Assembly (NCBI GenBank): GCA_002733205.1
Contig: NVUW01000007.1
Coordinates: forward strand, 62,001 to 126,000
From: Thalassobium sp.
Lineage (GTDB): Bacteria > Pseudomonadota > Gammaproteobacteria > Pseudomonadales > Oceanobacteraceae
Length of the DNA stretch: 64,000 nucleotides
Direction of reading: 5' to 3'
Shown: in pieces, positions 21,001 through 28,738 of the stretch
Numbering within the stretch: the stretch's first letter is position 1
Layout: each line of letters starts with the position of its first letter
The notes under the pieces: model-generated
Databases searched by the model: none
Told to the model about the DNA's origin: nothing
Seen by the model: the letters and a program-made list of their open reading frames with translations, nothing else
Translations under genes and position numbers: made by a program

Positions 21001-21718
21001 CCGGGAAACCTACTGGTTCGATTGGCAGTGGGTGCCGGAGTACAAAGAATATTGGCAGTTTTTCGAAGAAATTATCAAAAACCCAAGTCTGGGTGACGGC
21101 GCAACGTTGTTTACCGCCGATCTGTCGAAAAACTCCAAGCGTGTGCGTGATCACCTGATGACCATGTTGCTGGATGATGACGAACAAAAAGCCATGCGCG
21201 AACTGGAACGGATTTCGGATTACCGTAATTACCGCGCCTACGAGATCTACAAGCAACCGGCCAATAAAGAGCCGATTGCCCTGAGCCAGTACGGTACCGG
21301 TTCCGGCGGTCAGCTGGAAACCCCGGCCTATATTATCCGCTCGGCGGCGATTACCTCGGCCTTCCGCTTTAATGAAGGCGATACTCATCTGCGCGTGGTG
21401 CTGGTGGATGAGGCCTTCTCTAAAATGGATGAAACCCGCTCGAAAGAAGTGATTAATTACCTGACCGAAAGTCTGGGGCTGCAATTGCTGTTTATTATGC
21501 CGACCAGTAAATCCGGTCCGTTTATGGATCTGATTTCCAACCAGTTTGTGTTCTCCAAAGTACCGCTGACCGGCGGGCAGAAGAAAGGTGAACTGCAAAC
21601 CCGGGTGTTAATCGACCGCCAGCAGTGTAATCAGGAAAAAGTCAAAGAACTGTGGGCCAGCCACCGCCGTACCATACGCCATCAGGCCGGACTGGATTTT
21701 ATGGAGGAGTTTGCCTGA
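18062..21718 (+). CDS. mksB: Condensin SMC-like ATPase MksB (JetC-like)
   Basis: MksB is the SMC/MukB-like ATPase of the condensin, 1218 residues. The N-terminal head holds Walker A GGNGSGKTT (29-37). Two long coiled-coil arms flank a hinge-like region in the middle. The C-terminal head holds the signature GTGSGGQLETPAYI and Walker B RVVLVDEAFSKMD. Together these make a functional ABC head possible by ATP sandwiching. The start follows GGGGAA by eight bases. The stop overlaps the ATG of the next gene by one base (TGATG). The fourth Wadjet component, the nuclease JetD (MksG), is not encoded in the window. Confidence 0.93.
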   Translation: MFLKKFIYVNWGNIPATEFEFGPINLLSGGNGSGKTTAADAIQTIMTAAHDTLFHYNPGQDEATQRGRGKNVRTLSSYVLGCDDGSYARPNGAVGYLAAVFHPTVGADGSAGESGEPFTAIIGVSASIDRAGSQPVARQNDLQFYIVTEQLTLSDFLYDDKEGQRNVIELNKLPGHLKGRMDAGNIEKYDTKKQYLRRLYGALRGRHDAVSEREAMNAARTFSRFMAYKPVKSINGFVANEILEAKDLGDAIRSVSDLMKTIYAMESDANTLAETIAILSNTKGASQRYIDQWIDYNVLEYTAAKSRYIHDQRAYLAAKEKQQGIRERLHKAEKERETSQERRKQLREQLISMEAQRRGIDALQDKDAAEQAIANGKKQLQQQAIPLLEQDQLLQASLRATELVYGALQKTSIGLEIPTLGQKKIIDQAKQVLAIKDQGAVDFRKLLGKDWVDLSPLEAHLDDAQQQQMLVNQWRERFHSTELESSGISLRDQIAKQVDRREQKLQQVQGRMAQKQADIDSLESRQLNYPGFVRQALEAIRRECPQADPRVLADYVEITDPQWQSAIEGYIGGARFSIIVESAFEAEAAHILRSIPGGSRARVIQGEKAKKDGERLKLSGQSIIHLMEFEHATARHYLEASYGSVEQVADAQALRMTRRGVTKDGLGSGAYSVYRCDLDDTELVFGLGARERALAAKKAELDTLVEQANEAAYQLKQVQQLLDAVNLLRHVTFADQMQQMLDTQYQMQQAEQALSNVDLSDFSQLEGQFDALKEKADDLDAQIKELDGELGRLQQQLNDSEKQCKNLSDQQEQTSDVADSKEEALRHIVSVWPEFDTEARLAAADKEAQDSPAEAIENHRKSISQELNSTAYEIERNIAEHNLRCQTMDAIVYTPDYRQEHSVAFFKSVCGLEREVERVYNRLKNNILVEKQDKLVQLRESFNNAFVTNLCHSIYQAINDGKRILEDLNKELAHHQFGADRETYWFDWQWVPEYKEYWQFFEEIIKNPSLGDGATLFTADLSKNSKRVRDHLMTMLLDDDEQKAMRELERISDYRNYRAYEIYKQPANKEPIALSQYGTGSGGQLETPAYIIRSAAITSAFRFNEGDTHLRVVLVDEAFSKMDETRSKEVINYLTESLGLQLLFIMPTSKSGPFMDLISNQFVFSKVPLTGGQKKGELQTRVLIDRQQCNQEKVKELWASHRRTIRHQAGLDFMEEFA

Positions 21719-22134
21719 TGGATGACAGCATTCAGGAACAACGCCCTTATGGTCAGGGCGACGCATCCTTTCAGGCAGCCGGTGGCTACGATGGCATTAA
21801 AGCTCTGGTCGACGACTTTTATGCGGCAATGGATACCTTGCCGGAGGCCGCGCATATTCGCGCAATGCATTCTCCAGAGTTATCGACTGCCGCGGATAAA
21901 TTAACCCGTTTTCTTTGTGGTTGGTTGGGTGGGCCGCGTTTATTCAGCGAGAAATATGGCCCGATTGCGATTCCGAAATTCCACCAGACTTTTCCTATTG
22001 GCCCGGCAGAACGTGATGCCTGGCTGTTATGCATGAAAGTGGCTGCGGATAAACAACCCTTTGCCGATGACTTTAAAACCTACCTGCTGGAGCAGCTCTA
22101 TGTACCGGCGGAACGCAGTCGCAGCCGCGATTAA
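21718..22134 (+). CDS. Group II truncated haemoglobin
   Basis: A globin of 138 residues of the truncated group II (trHbO/YjbI) family, which binds oxygen or NO at a haem. Family marks are LVDDFYAAMDT at the start, LTRFLCGWLGGPRLFSEKYG in the middle and KFHQTFPIGPAERDAWLLCM, which carries the proximal histidine. ATG 21718 overlaps the mksB stop, so translation is probably coupled to the condensin. That is an odd partnership with no known functional link. The 3' end overlaps the next gene by 32 bases. Confidence 0.92.
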   Translation: MDDSIQEQRPYGQGDASFQAAGGYDGIKALVDDFYAAMDTLPEAAHIRAMHSPELSTAADKLTRFLCGWLGGPRLFSEKYGPIAIPKFHQTFPIGPAERDAWLLCMKVAADKQPFADDFKTYLLEQLYVPAERSRSRD

Positions 22135-23062
22135 GTGCGTTGTTTTTTGGCTGCTGAGCGCTTCTGTCGCTCAGGCAGCCGTGTATCGCTGGGTTGATGA
22201 GCGCGGTCAGGTACACTTTTCAGATAAACCCCATAAACAGGCTGAAGTGCTGGAACTGAAAATGCAGGGTAATAATGGCTGGCAGCCATTGGATATTCGC
22301 GTGATTCAGGAAGGCAGTCTGGCGTCTGCTGCTCAGCAACTGGATCTGGCGCGTATCCAGCGTGAGGTCAATGAGGTTTACCGCTTTTACGATCAGGTGA
22401 TGTATTTTGATTTTTATCGTCAGGTGCCGGTAAAAATTCATCTGCTGGCTGATCAGCGTGAATATATGGCCTTCGTGCAACGTATTTCTGGACACTCAGC
22501 AGCCAACTCTCTTGGTGTGTATCTGCCAAAAACCCATGAAATTGCCGTGTTTATTCACGATGATGCTCTGGGCGGAATTGAAAGCACTTACAGAACCATC
22601 CGCCATGAAGCCAGTCATGCGATTCTGCATTCATTGGCGCAGATACTACCGGATTGGCTGAATGAAGGGATGGCCGAGCAAATGGAAACACTCAGCTATA
22701 GCCCGGAAGGCTTTTTAATCAGCAGTCATGACAGTAACCGCCGCAGTTTTCTGGCCCGGAAAAACAAGGCGATGGACGTGCTCGCCTTTATTGAAGTGCG
22801 CAGTAATGATTGGCGTAATGCTAATCATCAACGCGGCGTTAATCAGCAGATGGCGGGGCAGTTGGTGTATATGCTGTTATCAACAACCTATGGCCGCAGT
22901 CTGATTACCCGTTTATTGCAGGATTATAAACGGGGAGTAAATAAACGCGCTTTTTATCTTCTGGATGAACATTATATTGGTGGCGCACAGGCGTTAAAGA
23001 CACACTGGCATAACTGGCTGAAAGGTGGCATGAGTACGCCGGCGGAAATCCGTTTACAGTAA
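22103..23062 (+). CDS. Secreted DUF4124 protein with a gluzincin-type metallopeptidase domain
   Basis: A 319-residue precursor starting MYRRNAVAAAIKCVVFWLLSASVAQA, a clear signal peptide. A DUF4124 segment comes next (VYRWVDERGQVHFSDKPH), then a peptidase-MA-like domain with the zinc motif HEASH (H168, E169, H172) and the downstream glutamate motif NEGMAEQME. This is the HExxH plus E arrangement of gluzincins, so a periplasmic or outer-membrane-facing protease is likely. I chose ATG 22103 (GGAG seven bases before) because the reading frame upstream lacks a signal peptide. It overlaps the haemoglobin gene by 32 bases. Confidence 0.8.
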   Translation, partial: YRRNAVAAAIKCVVFWLLSASVAQAAVYRWVDERGQVHFSDKPHKQAEVLELKMQGNNGWQPLDIRVIQEGSLASAAQQLDLARIQREVNEVYRFYDQVMYFDFYRQVPVKIHLLADQREYMAFVQRISGHSAANSLGVYLPKTHEIAVFIHDDALGGIESTYRTIRHEASHAILHSLAQILPDWLNEGMAEQMETLSYSPEGFLISSHDSNRRSFLARKNKAMDVLAFIEVRSNDWRNANHQRGVNQQMAGQLVYMLLSTTYGRSLITRLLQDYKRGVNKRAFYLLDEHYIGGAQALKTHWHNWLKGGMSTPAEIRLQ

Positions 23063-23090
23063 TGATAAAAGTAAACGGGGTGCCGCGTTT

Positions 23091-23735
23091 TCAGCGGCGG
23101 ATAATGCCATGATCCAGCGCATAGCGGATTAATCCGGCAGAATTACCAATCCCCAGCTTCTGTTTTATCTTTAACCGGTGCGCTTCAACCGTACGCACCG
23201 AAATATCCAACTCGCGGGCAATTTCTTTATTACCCAGACCTTCCGCCAGGCGGGCAAGCACGTCTTCCTCGCGTGGGCTTAGTACATCTTCACTGGCGGC
23301 TGGACGGGCGCGTCCGAATTCACTGAATAAGGTTTTGGCGACGCTGGAACTGAAGTAAGTTCCACCCTGATGCACGGTCTGAACGGCCAGAATAAGTTCT
23401 TCTGGTGCCACGTCTTTTAATACATACCCGGCGGCACCTGCCTGAATGACTTTGAGAATGTATTCGCGGTCGTCGTGCATGGTAATAATCAGCAGGCGGA
23501 TATCCGGCAGCTGTTCCTGAAACGCAATACAGGCTTCCAGGCCATTCATGACCGGCATCGAAATATCCAGCAAGACTACATCGGGATGATGCTCAGCGGC
23601 GGCGGCCAATGCTTCTTCGCCGTTACTGACATCGGCAACGACGCTGAGTCCTTCGCTTTCCAGGCTGACTTTCAGTCCTTCGCGTACCATTGGATGGTCA
23701 TCGGCAATAATCAGGCGAATTGGTTTGCTGCTCAT
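23091..23735 (-). CDS. LuxR/NarL-family response regulator
   Basis: A two-component regulator of 214 residues. The receiver domain (about 1-125) has acidic pocket DD at 12-13, phospho-acceptor D57 (VVLLDISMP) and the conserved K in VLKDVAPEEL. The DNA-binding LuxR HTH (about 148-210) reads LSPREEDVLARLAEGLGNKEIARELDISVRTVEAHRLKI. Its start overlaps the kinase stop by four bases, so the two are made together. Together with the neighbouring TRAP genes it probably regulates C4-dicarboxylate or other organic-acid uptake; that last step is inference. Confidence 0.93.
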   Translation of the reverse strand: MSSKPIRLIIADDHPMVREGLKVSLESEGLSVVADVSNGEEALAAAAEHHPDVVLLDISMPVMNGLEACIAFQEQLPDIRLLIITMHDDREYILKVIQAGAAGYVLKDVAPEELILAVQTVHQGGTYFSSSVAKTLFSEFGRARPAASEDVLSPREEDVLARLAEGLGNKEIARELDISVRTVEAHRLKIKQKLGIGNSAGLIRYALDHGIIRR

Positions 23736-25147
23736 AATAAATCGGCCTCTCTTAAGGCGGTGTCCGGATTAAGGAAAAATTCCGCATGAATGAGTGTACC
23801 CTGTGTGCGCCGGCTGCGGACACTAAACTTTCCGCCTACCAGTTCAACCCGTTCGCGCATATTCATCAGGCCAATTCCGCTCTGATCTTCTTCGAGAGAA
23901 AACCCGCAACCATTGTCTTCCATTTCAATAACAATGCTTTGCTGGTTATGGCTGATGTTGAGACTGACCTGTGTGGCTTCTGCGTGTTTCTGTACATTGG
24001 TGATGGCTTCCTGTACCAGCCGGTACAGGGTCATTTCAATGGCATCGGGCAGGCGGGTTTCAGGTAAACGGATACGCCGTTTTACCCGTATTTTTCCGGA
24101 TTCTTTGATGTTATCCAACAGGCTGTGCAGTGCGGGTTCAAGACCCAGGTCATCGAGCATCACCGGGCGCAGATTGTGTGATACCCGGCGCACTTCCTGA
24201 ATGGACATGTTCAGCATATCGGATGCTTTATGCAGATGTTCGCGGGCATCTTCATCCGGCCATTTCTTATCGGCCAGATTTAATCGCAGCTTGGCGGAAA
24301 CCAGCATTTGATTAATACCATCGTGCAACTCGCGGGCGAAGGTCCTTCGTTGCATGACCTGAAAGGCCACCGAACGGTGTGCCAGATCCTGTAAACGCTG
24401 ATCGGCAAGCTGTGTGGCGTGCATGTTAATAATGATGACGATAATGACGACCAGAGCCAGGGTAACGGCCAATAAGACCGATGCAGCCAGAAAGGTGCGA
24501 CGCACATTACTATTAACTTTGTTTTGCAATAAACGGGTTTCAGCGGCGATGTCATCGACGTACAGCCCGGTGCCCATCATCCAGTTCAGATAGGGAATAT
24601 TAACGACATAGCTGAGTTTGTTTTCTTGCCCGGATAACGATGGTTTATTCCAGATATAGCGATAAAAACCTCCGCCCTTTTCTGCCAGGGCGAGTAAATC
24701 GCGGATGACGTACTGGCCATTATCATCCTGAAAATCAATCATGGGCTGGCCCACCAGATCAGGCTGGGCAGGGTGGACGAGGTTAGTACCATGCTGGTCG
24801 TAAACAAAAAAGTAGCCGTCGTTACCGTAGGTCAGCCCTTGCAGAATGCGCTTGACTTCATATTCTGCACGGGATTGATTCAGACCGTATTCCAGCTCTT
24901 CCAACACCGGATTAATGGACGTCATCGCCAGGCTGACGTAATCAACCAGCGCTTTGCGTTTACTGGCCAGTACATTTTCTTCGAATATTGCCACCTGTTG
25001 CTGGGCCAGTTGCTGCGCCTGTCGCTGAGTAATCCAGGTAATGGTCAGGGTGAGGGCAACCAGCGGTAATACAGTCAGCAACAGGATTTTTGCTTTTAAA
25101 GTCAGGTTCATACCCGGCGGCCGTGGCGGAATTAATAGATTGCCCAT
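23732..25147 (-). CDS. Sensor histidine kinase with periplasmic cache domain
   Basis: The 471-residue partner kinase of the response regulator. Helix 1 lies at about residues 18-40, and a periplasmic single-cache domain (about 95-195) has the typical GNDGYFFVYDQHGTNLVHP and NWMMGTGLYVDDI. Helix 2 is at about 218-241. The HisKA_3 motif ARELHDGINQ carries the phospho-acceptor H275, followed by an HATPase with MEDNGCGF and GIGLMNMRERV. The cache fold often binds small carboxylates, which fits the TRAP genes next door. The start may instead be ATG 25111 (MNLTLKAKILL). Confidence 0.9.
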   Translation of the reverse strand: MGNLLIPPRPPGMNLTLKAKILLLTVLPLVALTLTITWITQRQAQQLAQQQVAIFEENVLASKRKALVDYVSLAMTSINPVLEELEYGLNQSRAEYEVKRILQGLTYGNDGYFFVYDQHGTNLVHPAQPDLVGQPMIDFQDDNGQYVIRDLLALAEKGGGFYRYIWNKPSLSGQENKLSYVVNIPYLNWMMGTGLYVDDIAAETRLLQNKVNSNVRRTFLAASVLLAVTLALVVIIVIIINMHATQLADQRLQDLAHRSVAFQVMQRRTFARELHDGINQMLVSAKLRLNLADKKWPDEDAREHLHKASDMLNMSIQEVRRVSHNLRPVMLDDLGLEPALHSLLDNIKESGKIRVKRRIRLPETRLPDAIEMTLYRLVQEAITNVQKHAEATQVSLNISHNQQSIVIEMEDNGCGFSLEEDQSGIGLMNMRERVELVGGKFSVRSRRTQGTLIHAEFFLNPDTALREADLL

Positions 25148-25295
25148 ATTAGAACCTGCCGGCGAGGATAGATAGTCGCGCTTCAGAGCTGGATTCTGCG
25201 GGTTGGCGTTGGATATTCATAACGTCTTTATTGTCATTATTATTGTCAGCAGCGGGATGCTTGCTGCGAAATTTTTCGGTGCGTATGACCGGTTT

Positions 25296-25336
25296 GCTCT
25301 GTCGTCCGATATCCTGCGATTATCGGACGACAGAGC
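25296..25336. terminator. Perfect 16-bp hairpin between the kinase and dctM genes
   Basis: Arms GCTCTGTCGTCCGATA (25296-25311) and TATCGGACGACAGAGC (25321-25336) are perfectly complementary around a nine-base loop. It starts ten bases after the dctM stop. Neither side has a clear T-run, so it may act as an attenuator, mRNA-stabilising 3' end or processing site rather than a classic terminator. Confidence 0.6.
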
Positions 25337-25345
25337 ATTGTGGTA

Positions 25346-26638
25346 TTAATCGAGCAGGCCATACCATTCAGGGAAAAGCAGAATCGTAATAACCACACCG
25401 ACCTGCATCAGAATAAAGGGGATAACCCCGCGATAAATATCCATTGTGCGGACACCGGCGGGCGCAACCCCCTTCAGATAGAACAGACTGAAACCAAAAG
25501 GCGGTGTCAGGAAGGACGTCTGCAGATTCATGGCAATCAGAATAGCGAACCAGACCGGGGCAATACCCAGCGCATCTGCAACCGGCGCCAGAATCGGCAC
25601 AATAATAAAACTGATTTCCACGAAGTCGATAAAGAAACCAAGAATCATAATGGCGACCATCGACAGAATCAGGAAGCCCATGGCACCGCCTGGCATATCT
25701 GACAGCAATTCTTCAACAATGTAGTCACCGCCGGTATAACTGAAGGCCATCGAGAAGGCTGTCGCACCGAGCAGAATTGCAAACACCATGGCAGAGATTT
25801 TTACCGTTTCCTGTGAGGCTTCATACACCATTTTCCAATTGAACTGGCCATACAGCGCCGCCAGAATCAGTGCGCCCACACCACCCAGAGCAGACGATTC
25901 TGTAGGGGTGGCAATACCGGCAAAGATGGAGCCGAGGACGATCAGAATTAACGCCAGTGGCGGAATGATGGCTTTTAATGCTCGTACATATTGTTCGTGA
26001 CGATAGGATAAATCATCGTCCATGGGCAGTGCGGGAGCCGCCTCCGGCTTAAGCCAGGTGTAAATCAGGATGTACACCACATAGCAGCCGATTAACACCA
26101 GACCCGGAGCCAATGCTGCCTGAAATAAATCGCCGACCGGTATACCGAGTACATCGCCGAGAATAATCAGAATAATGGACGGTGGAATAATTTGTCCCAG
26201 CGTACCCGACGCACAAATAGTGCCGCAGGCCAGTGCTTTGTCGTAGTTGTATTTCAGCATGACCGGTAATGAGATTAACCCCATCGCCACAACCGATGCG
26301 CCGACAACGCCGGTGGATGCGGCTAATAAAGCACCGACCAAAACCGTCGAAATGGCCAGTCCACCACGTACGCCACCAAACAGTTTACCCATGGCCTCCA
26401 GCAGCTGTTCTGCCAGTTTGGTGCGTTGCAGCACAATGCCCATAAAAATAAACAGTGGCACTGCCATCAGGGTGACATTTTCCATGATGCTCTGCACACG
26501 GAAAGGCATAAAGGCAAAGATATCCGGACCTTCAGCAAATACACCAAAAATCAGCGCAACACCGCCAAAGGTAAACGCCACCGGGAAGCCGAATATCAGC
26601 ATTAACAGGGCGACAAAAAACATCACAATACCAATCAT
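25346..26638 (-). CDS. dctM: TRAP transporter large permease DctM
   Basis: The 430-residue large membrane subunit of a TRAP transporter, which moves organic acids inward with sodium. The protein is almost wholly hydrophobic, with about twelve helices. Family features include GVALIFGVFAEG near the start, the central GQIIPPSIILIILGDVLGI and the C-terminal MNLQTSFLTPPFGFSLFYLKGVAP. It overlaps dctQ by four bases (ATGA), so the subunits are coupled. The substrate cannot be read from this subunit. Confidence 0.93.
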   Translation of the reverse strand: MIGIVMFFVALLMLIFGFPVAFTFGGVALIFGVFAEGPDIFAFMPFRVQSIMENVTLMAVPLFIFMGIVLQRTKLAEQLLEAMGKLFGGVRGGLAISTVLVGALLAASTGVVGASVVAMGLISLPVMLKYNYDKALACGTICASGTLGQIIPPSIILIILGDVLGIPVGDLFQAALAPGLVLIGCYVVYILIYTWLKPEAAPALPMDDDLSYRHEQYVRALKAIIPPLALILIVLGSIFAGIATPTESSALGGVGALILAALYGQFNWKMVYEASQETVKISAMVFAILLGATAFSMAFSYTGGDYIVEELLSDMPGGAMGFLILSMVAIMILGFFIDFVEISFIIVPILAPVADALGIAPVWFAILIAMNLQTSFLTPPFGFSLFYLKGVAPAGVRTMDIYRGVIPFILMQVGVVITILLFPEWYGLLD

Positions 26639-27165
26639 AAAAGCCCCCGGTCGATTTTGGTTTCATGCTCATCTTTCAGGGCAATTACGCTGTTCAGAAT
26701 CATGGCAACACCAGAAATGGCGGTTGCAAAAAATGCAAAAGGAATCACCGCTTTAATAATCCAGCGATTGGTTAAGCCGCCGGGATCGCCGGAGGTTTCA
26801 CCCAGACTCCAGGCTTCATGTGCGAAGCCAACACCGTACCAGCCAACCAGCAGGCAGAACGGCAATAAAAACAACAGTCCACCGGCGATATCAATAATGG
26901 CTTTACGGCGGATGGATAAATTTTCGTACACAAGGTCTACGCGAACATGGCCACCGGCCCGCAGCGTATAAGGAACACCCAGCATGAACATGGCGGCAAA
27001 CAGATGCCATTCCATTTCCTGCATGGCAATGGATACCTCGTTCAGGGCGTAACGCATGACAACGTCAATAAAGACATTCATCAGCATCAGAAGAAAAAGC
27101 ACAGCGGAAACTGTGCCGAGAAAATCGGAAAAGCGATTAATGGCCCGTTCTGCCTTAATCAGCAT
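26635..27165 (-). CDS. dctQ: TRAP transporter small permease DctQ
   Basis: The small membrane subunit, 176 residues with four helices. The motif EVSIAMQEMEWHLFAAMFMLGVPYTLRAGGHVRVDLVY is typical of DctQ (E-W-H and HVRVD). It forms the membrane complex with DctM. GGGAG precedes the start. An 82-base gap separates it from dctP upstream, which is common because the receptor is made in excess. Confidence 0.93.
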   Translation of the reverse strand: MLIKAERAINRFSDFLGTVSAVLFLLMLMNVFIDVVMRYALNEVSIAMQEMEWHLFAAMFMLGVPYTLRAGGHVRVDLVYENLSIRRKAIIDIAGGLLFLLPFCLLVGWYGVGFAHEAWSLGETSGDPGGLTNRWIIKAVIPFAFFATAISGVAMILNSVIALKDEHETKIDRGLL

Positions 27166-27247
27166 AGTGCACTCCCGTCGGCATCCGCCGGGCTGGGTAA
27201 GTCCGGCGGATGGTCTGTCATTGTTATGGTTTATCAGCCGACACTGT

Positions 27248-28321
27248 TCAGTCGGCGCTGTTCAGGTACGCTTTGTCAGAAATATCGGTCCAGCGGCGGG
27301 CTTTTTTCAGGTAAGCCGCTTGTGAGTCGAGAATTTCTTTTGCCAGAGGGTCTTTTGCCGCGCTTTCGGCCAGCAGTTCGCTGTTGGCTTTGTGCAGGGC
27401 TTTCATGACATCAGCAGGGAAGGTACGGATCTGAACTTTTGGGTAGTCTTTATCCAGTACCGCCATGTTTTCGGCCGATTCGTGATAAGACTGGATGTAC
27501 ATGTCGTACGCTGCAGTACGCATTGAGACGCGCAGGATTTCCTGCAGATCAGCAGGCAGACGATCCCATGAACGCTTGTTGATCATGAACTGCAGTTCGG
27601 TCGCAGGCTCATGCCAGCCGGTGTAGTAGTAGGGAGCAATTTTGTGGAAGCCCATACGCAGATCGAGAGACGGGCCAACCCATTCCAATGCATCAATGGT
27701 GCGGCGCTCAAGGGCGGTGTACAGCTCGCCTGGCGGGATGTTCGTCGGGCTGGCGCCCAGTTTTGCCAGAACTTCACCGGCAAAGCCCGGAATACGCATT
27801 TTCAGACCTTTCAGATCTTCCAGGCTGTTGATCTCTTTCTGGAACCAACCGCCCATCTGGTTACCGGTATTACCGCCCGGAAAGCTCAGGATATTGAACT
27901 CGCCGTAGACTTTTTCCATCAGTTCCATACCGCCGCCGTGATAGAACCAGGCGTACTGTTCAGGGGCTGTCATACCGAATGGCATGGTGGTGAAATACAG
28001 CGTATTCGGTACTTTGCCTTTCCAGTAATACGAGGCAGAGTGGCCCATATCGTACTGGCCGGCACGCACCATATCGAACACACCAAAAGCCGACTTATGT
28101 TTGTTAGCCGAGTCGATGGTGATCTGCAGACGACCATTCGACATTTTTTCAGCCATGGCAGCCATGTTACGTGGAGCGTCACCGAATACGGGGAAATTCG
28201 TCGGCCAGCTTTCGGCCAGTTTCAGACGGTATACTTTGTCGTCTGCCTGAGCAGTACCGAACATAGCCAGGCTGCACGCAGCGGCTACCAGTACCTGTTT
28301 GAAGCGGGATAGGCGGATCAT
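27248..28321 (-). CDS. dctP: TRAP transporter substrate-binding protein DctP
   Basis: A periplasmic receptor of 357 residues that captures the substrate for DctQM. The signal peptide is LVAAACSLAMFGTAQA. The mature protein begins with the usual YRLKLAESWPTNFPVFGDAPRNMAAMAEKMS. ERRTIDALEWVGPS carries the conserved arginine-type binding region, and GMHxxAxYY appears as GFHKIAPYYYT. This variant resembles receptors for alpha-keto or other monocarboxylates more than the classical succinate DctP, but this is a weak guess. ATG 28321 was chosen for AAGGA nine bases upstream; a longer frame has no support. Confidence 0.92.
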   Translation of the reverse strand: MIRLSRFKQVLVAAACSLAMFGTAQADDKVYRLKLAESWPTNFPVFGDAPRNMAAMAEKMSNGRLQITIDSANKHKSAFGVFDMVRAGQYDMGHSASYYWKGKVPNTLYFTTMPFGMTAPEQYAWFYHGGGMELMEKVYGEFNILSFPGGNTGNQMGGWFQKEINSLEDLKGLKMRIPGFAGEVLAKLGASPTNIPPGELYTALERRTIDALEWVGPSLDLRMGFHKIAPYYYTGWHEPATELQFMINKRSWDRLPADLQEILRVSMRTAAYDMYIQSYHESAENMAVLDKDYPKVQIRTFPADVMKALHKANSELLAESAAKDPLAKEILDSQAAYLKKARRWTDISDKAYLNSAD

Positions 28322-28738
28322 GGTTATTATCCTTTTTAGTGTTTCAGATTGATTGTGCGTACCCGTGAAGAGGCACAGCACACCCTGACTTTTCGAGTGT
28401 GCAAGCCGTGGCCGATGGTGACTATCCGCAGGACTGCGGTTTTGTAGGTAGTTAGGGCAAGAGTGCTTAAGTAGTTTTACTAGTACACTGGCGCTTGTCA
28501 GACTGGCGATAACAAGGCAGTTTGAGCTGCAGCCCAAGTATCATCAGGGCTTCAGCGGCGAAAGTGGGATCAGGATATTGGTATGACCAATAATCCATCA
28601 GGCTCTAGACTTTGGTCGGGTAGGCGGCAATTAACGCGGTTTCAGGCTTTTCGCGCCTCCTTATTACGCGTCAGTCCGGTGGATAGATGAGACCCACGCA
28701 CACCCACAAACAGCCAGCAGTGCACACGATGGATAGCG
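28322..28738. promoter_or_regulatory. Divergent control region between dctP and chrA, with a GntR-type palindrome
   Basis: This 417-base gap must hold the dctP and chrA promoters. A clear palindrome, ATTGGT-ATG-ACCAAT, lies at 28577-28591; its core TGGTNNNACCA is the pattern bound by many FadR-type GntR regulators. A second small palindrome, TACTAGTA, lies near 28480. No gene is visible in the gap. Confidence 0.45.

Noticed and set aside
20438-21598. Long antisense reading frame (386 codons) opposite mksB
   Set aside because: It mirrors the codon pattern of mksB on the other strand; mksB has intact motifs and the antisense protein has none.
15607-21718. Complete Wadjet (JetABCD) plasmid-defence system
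   Set aside because: JetA, B and C counterparts are present, but no JetD nuclease follows and the setting is housekeeping-like.
27611-28312. Plus-strand reading frame opposite dctP
   Set aside because: Shadow frame; dctP on the minus strand has a signal peptide and family motifs.
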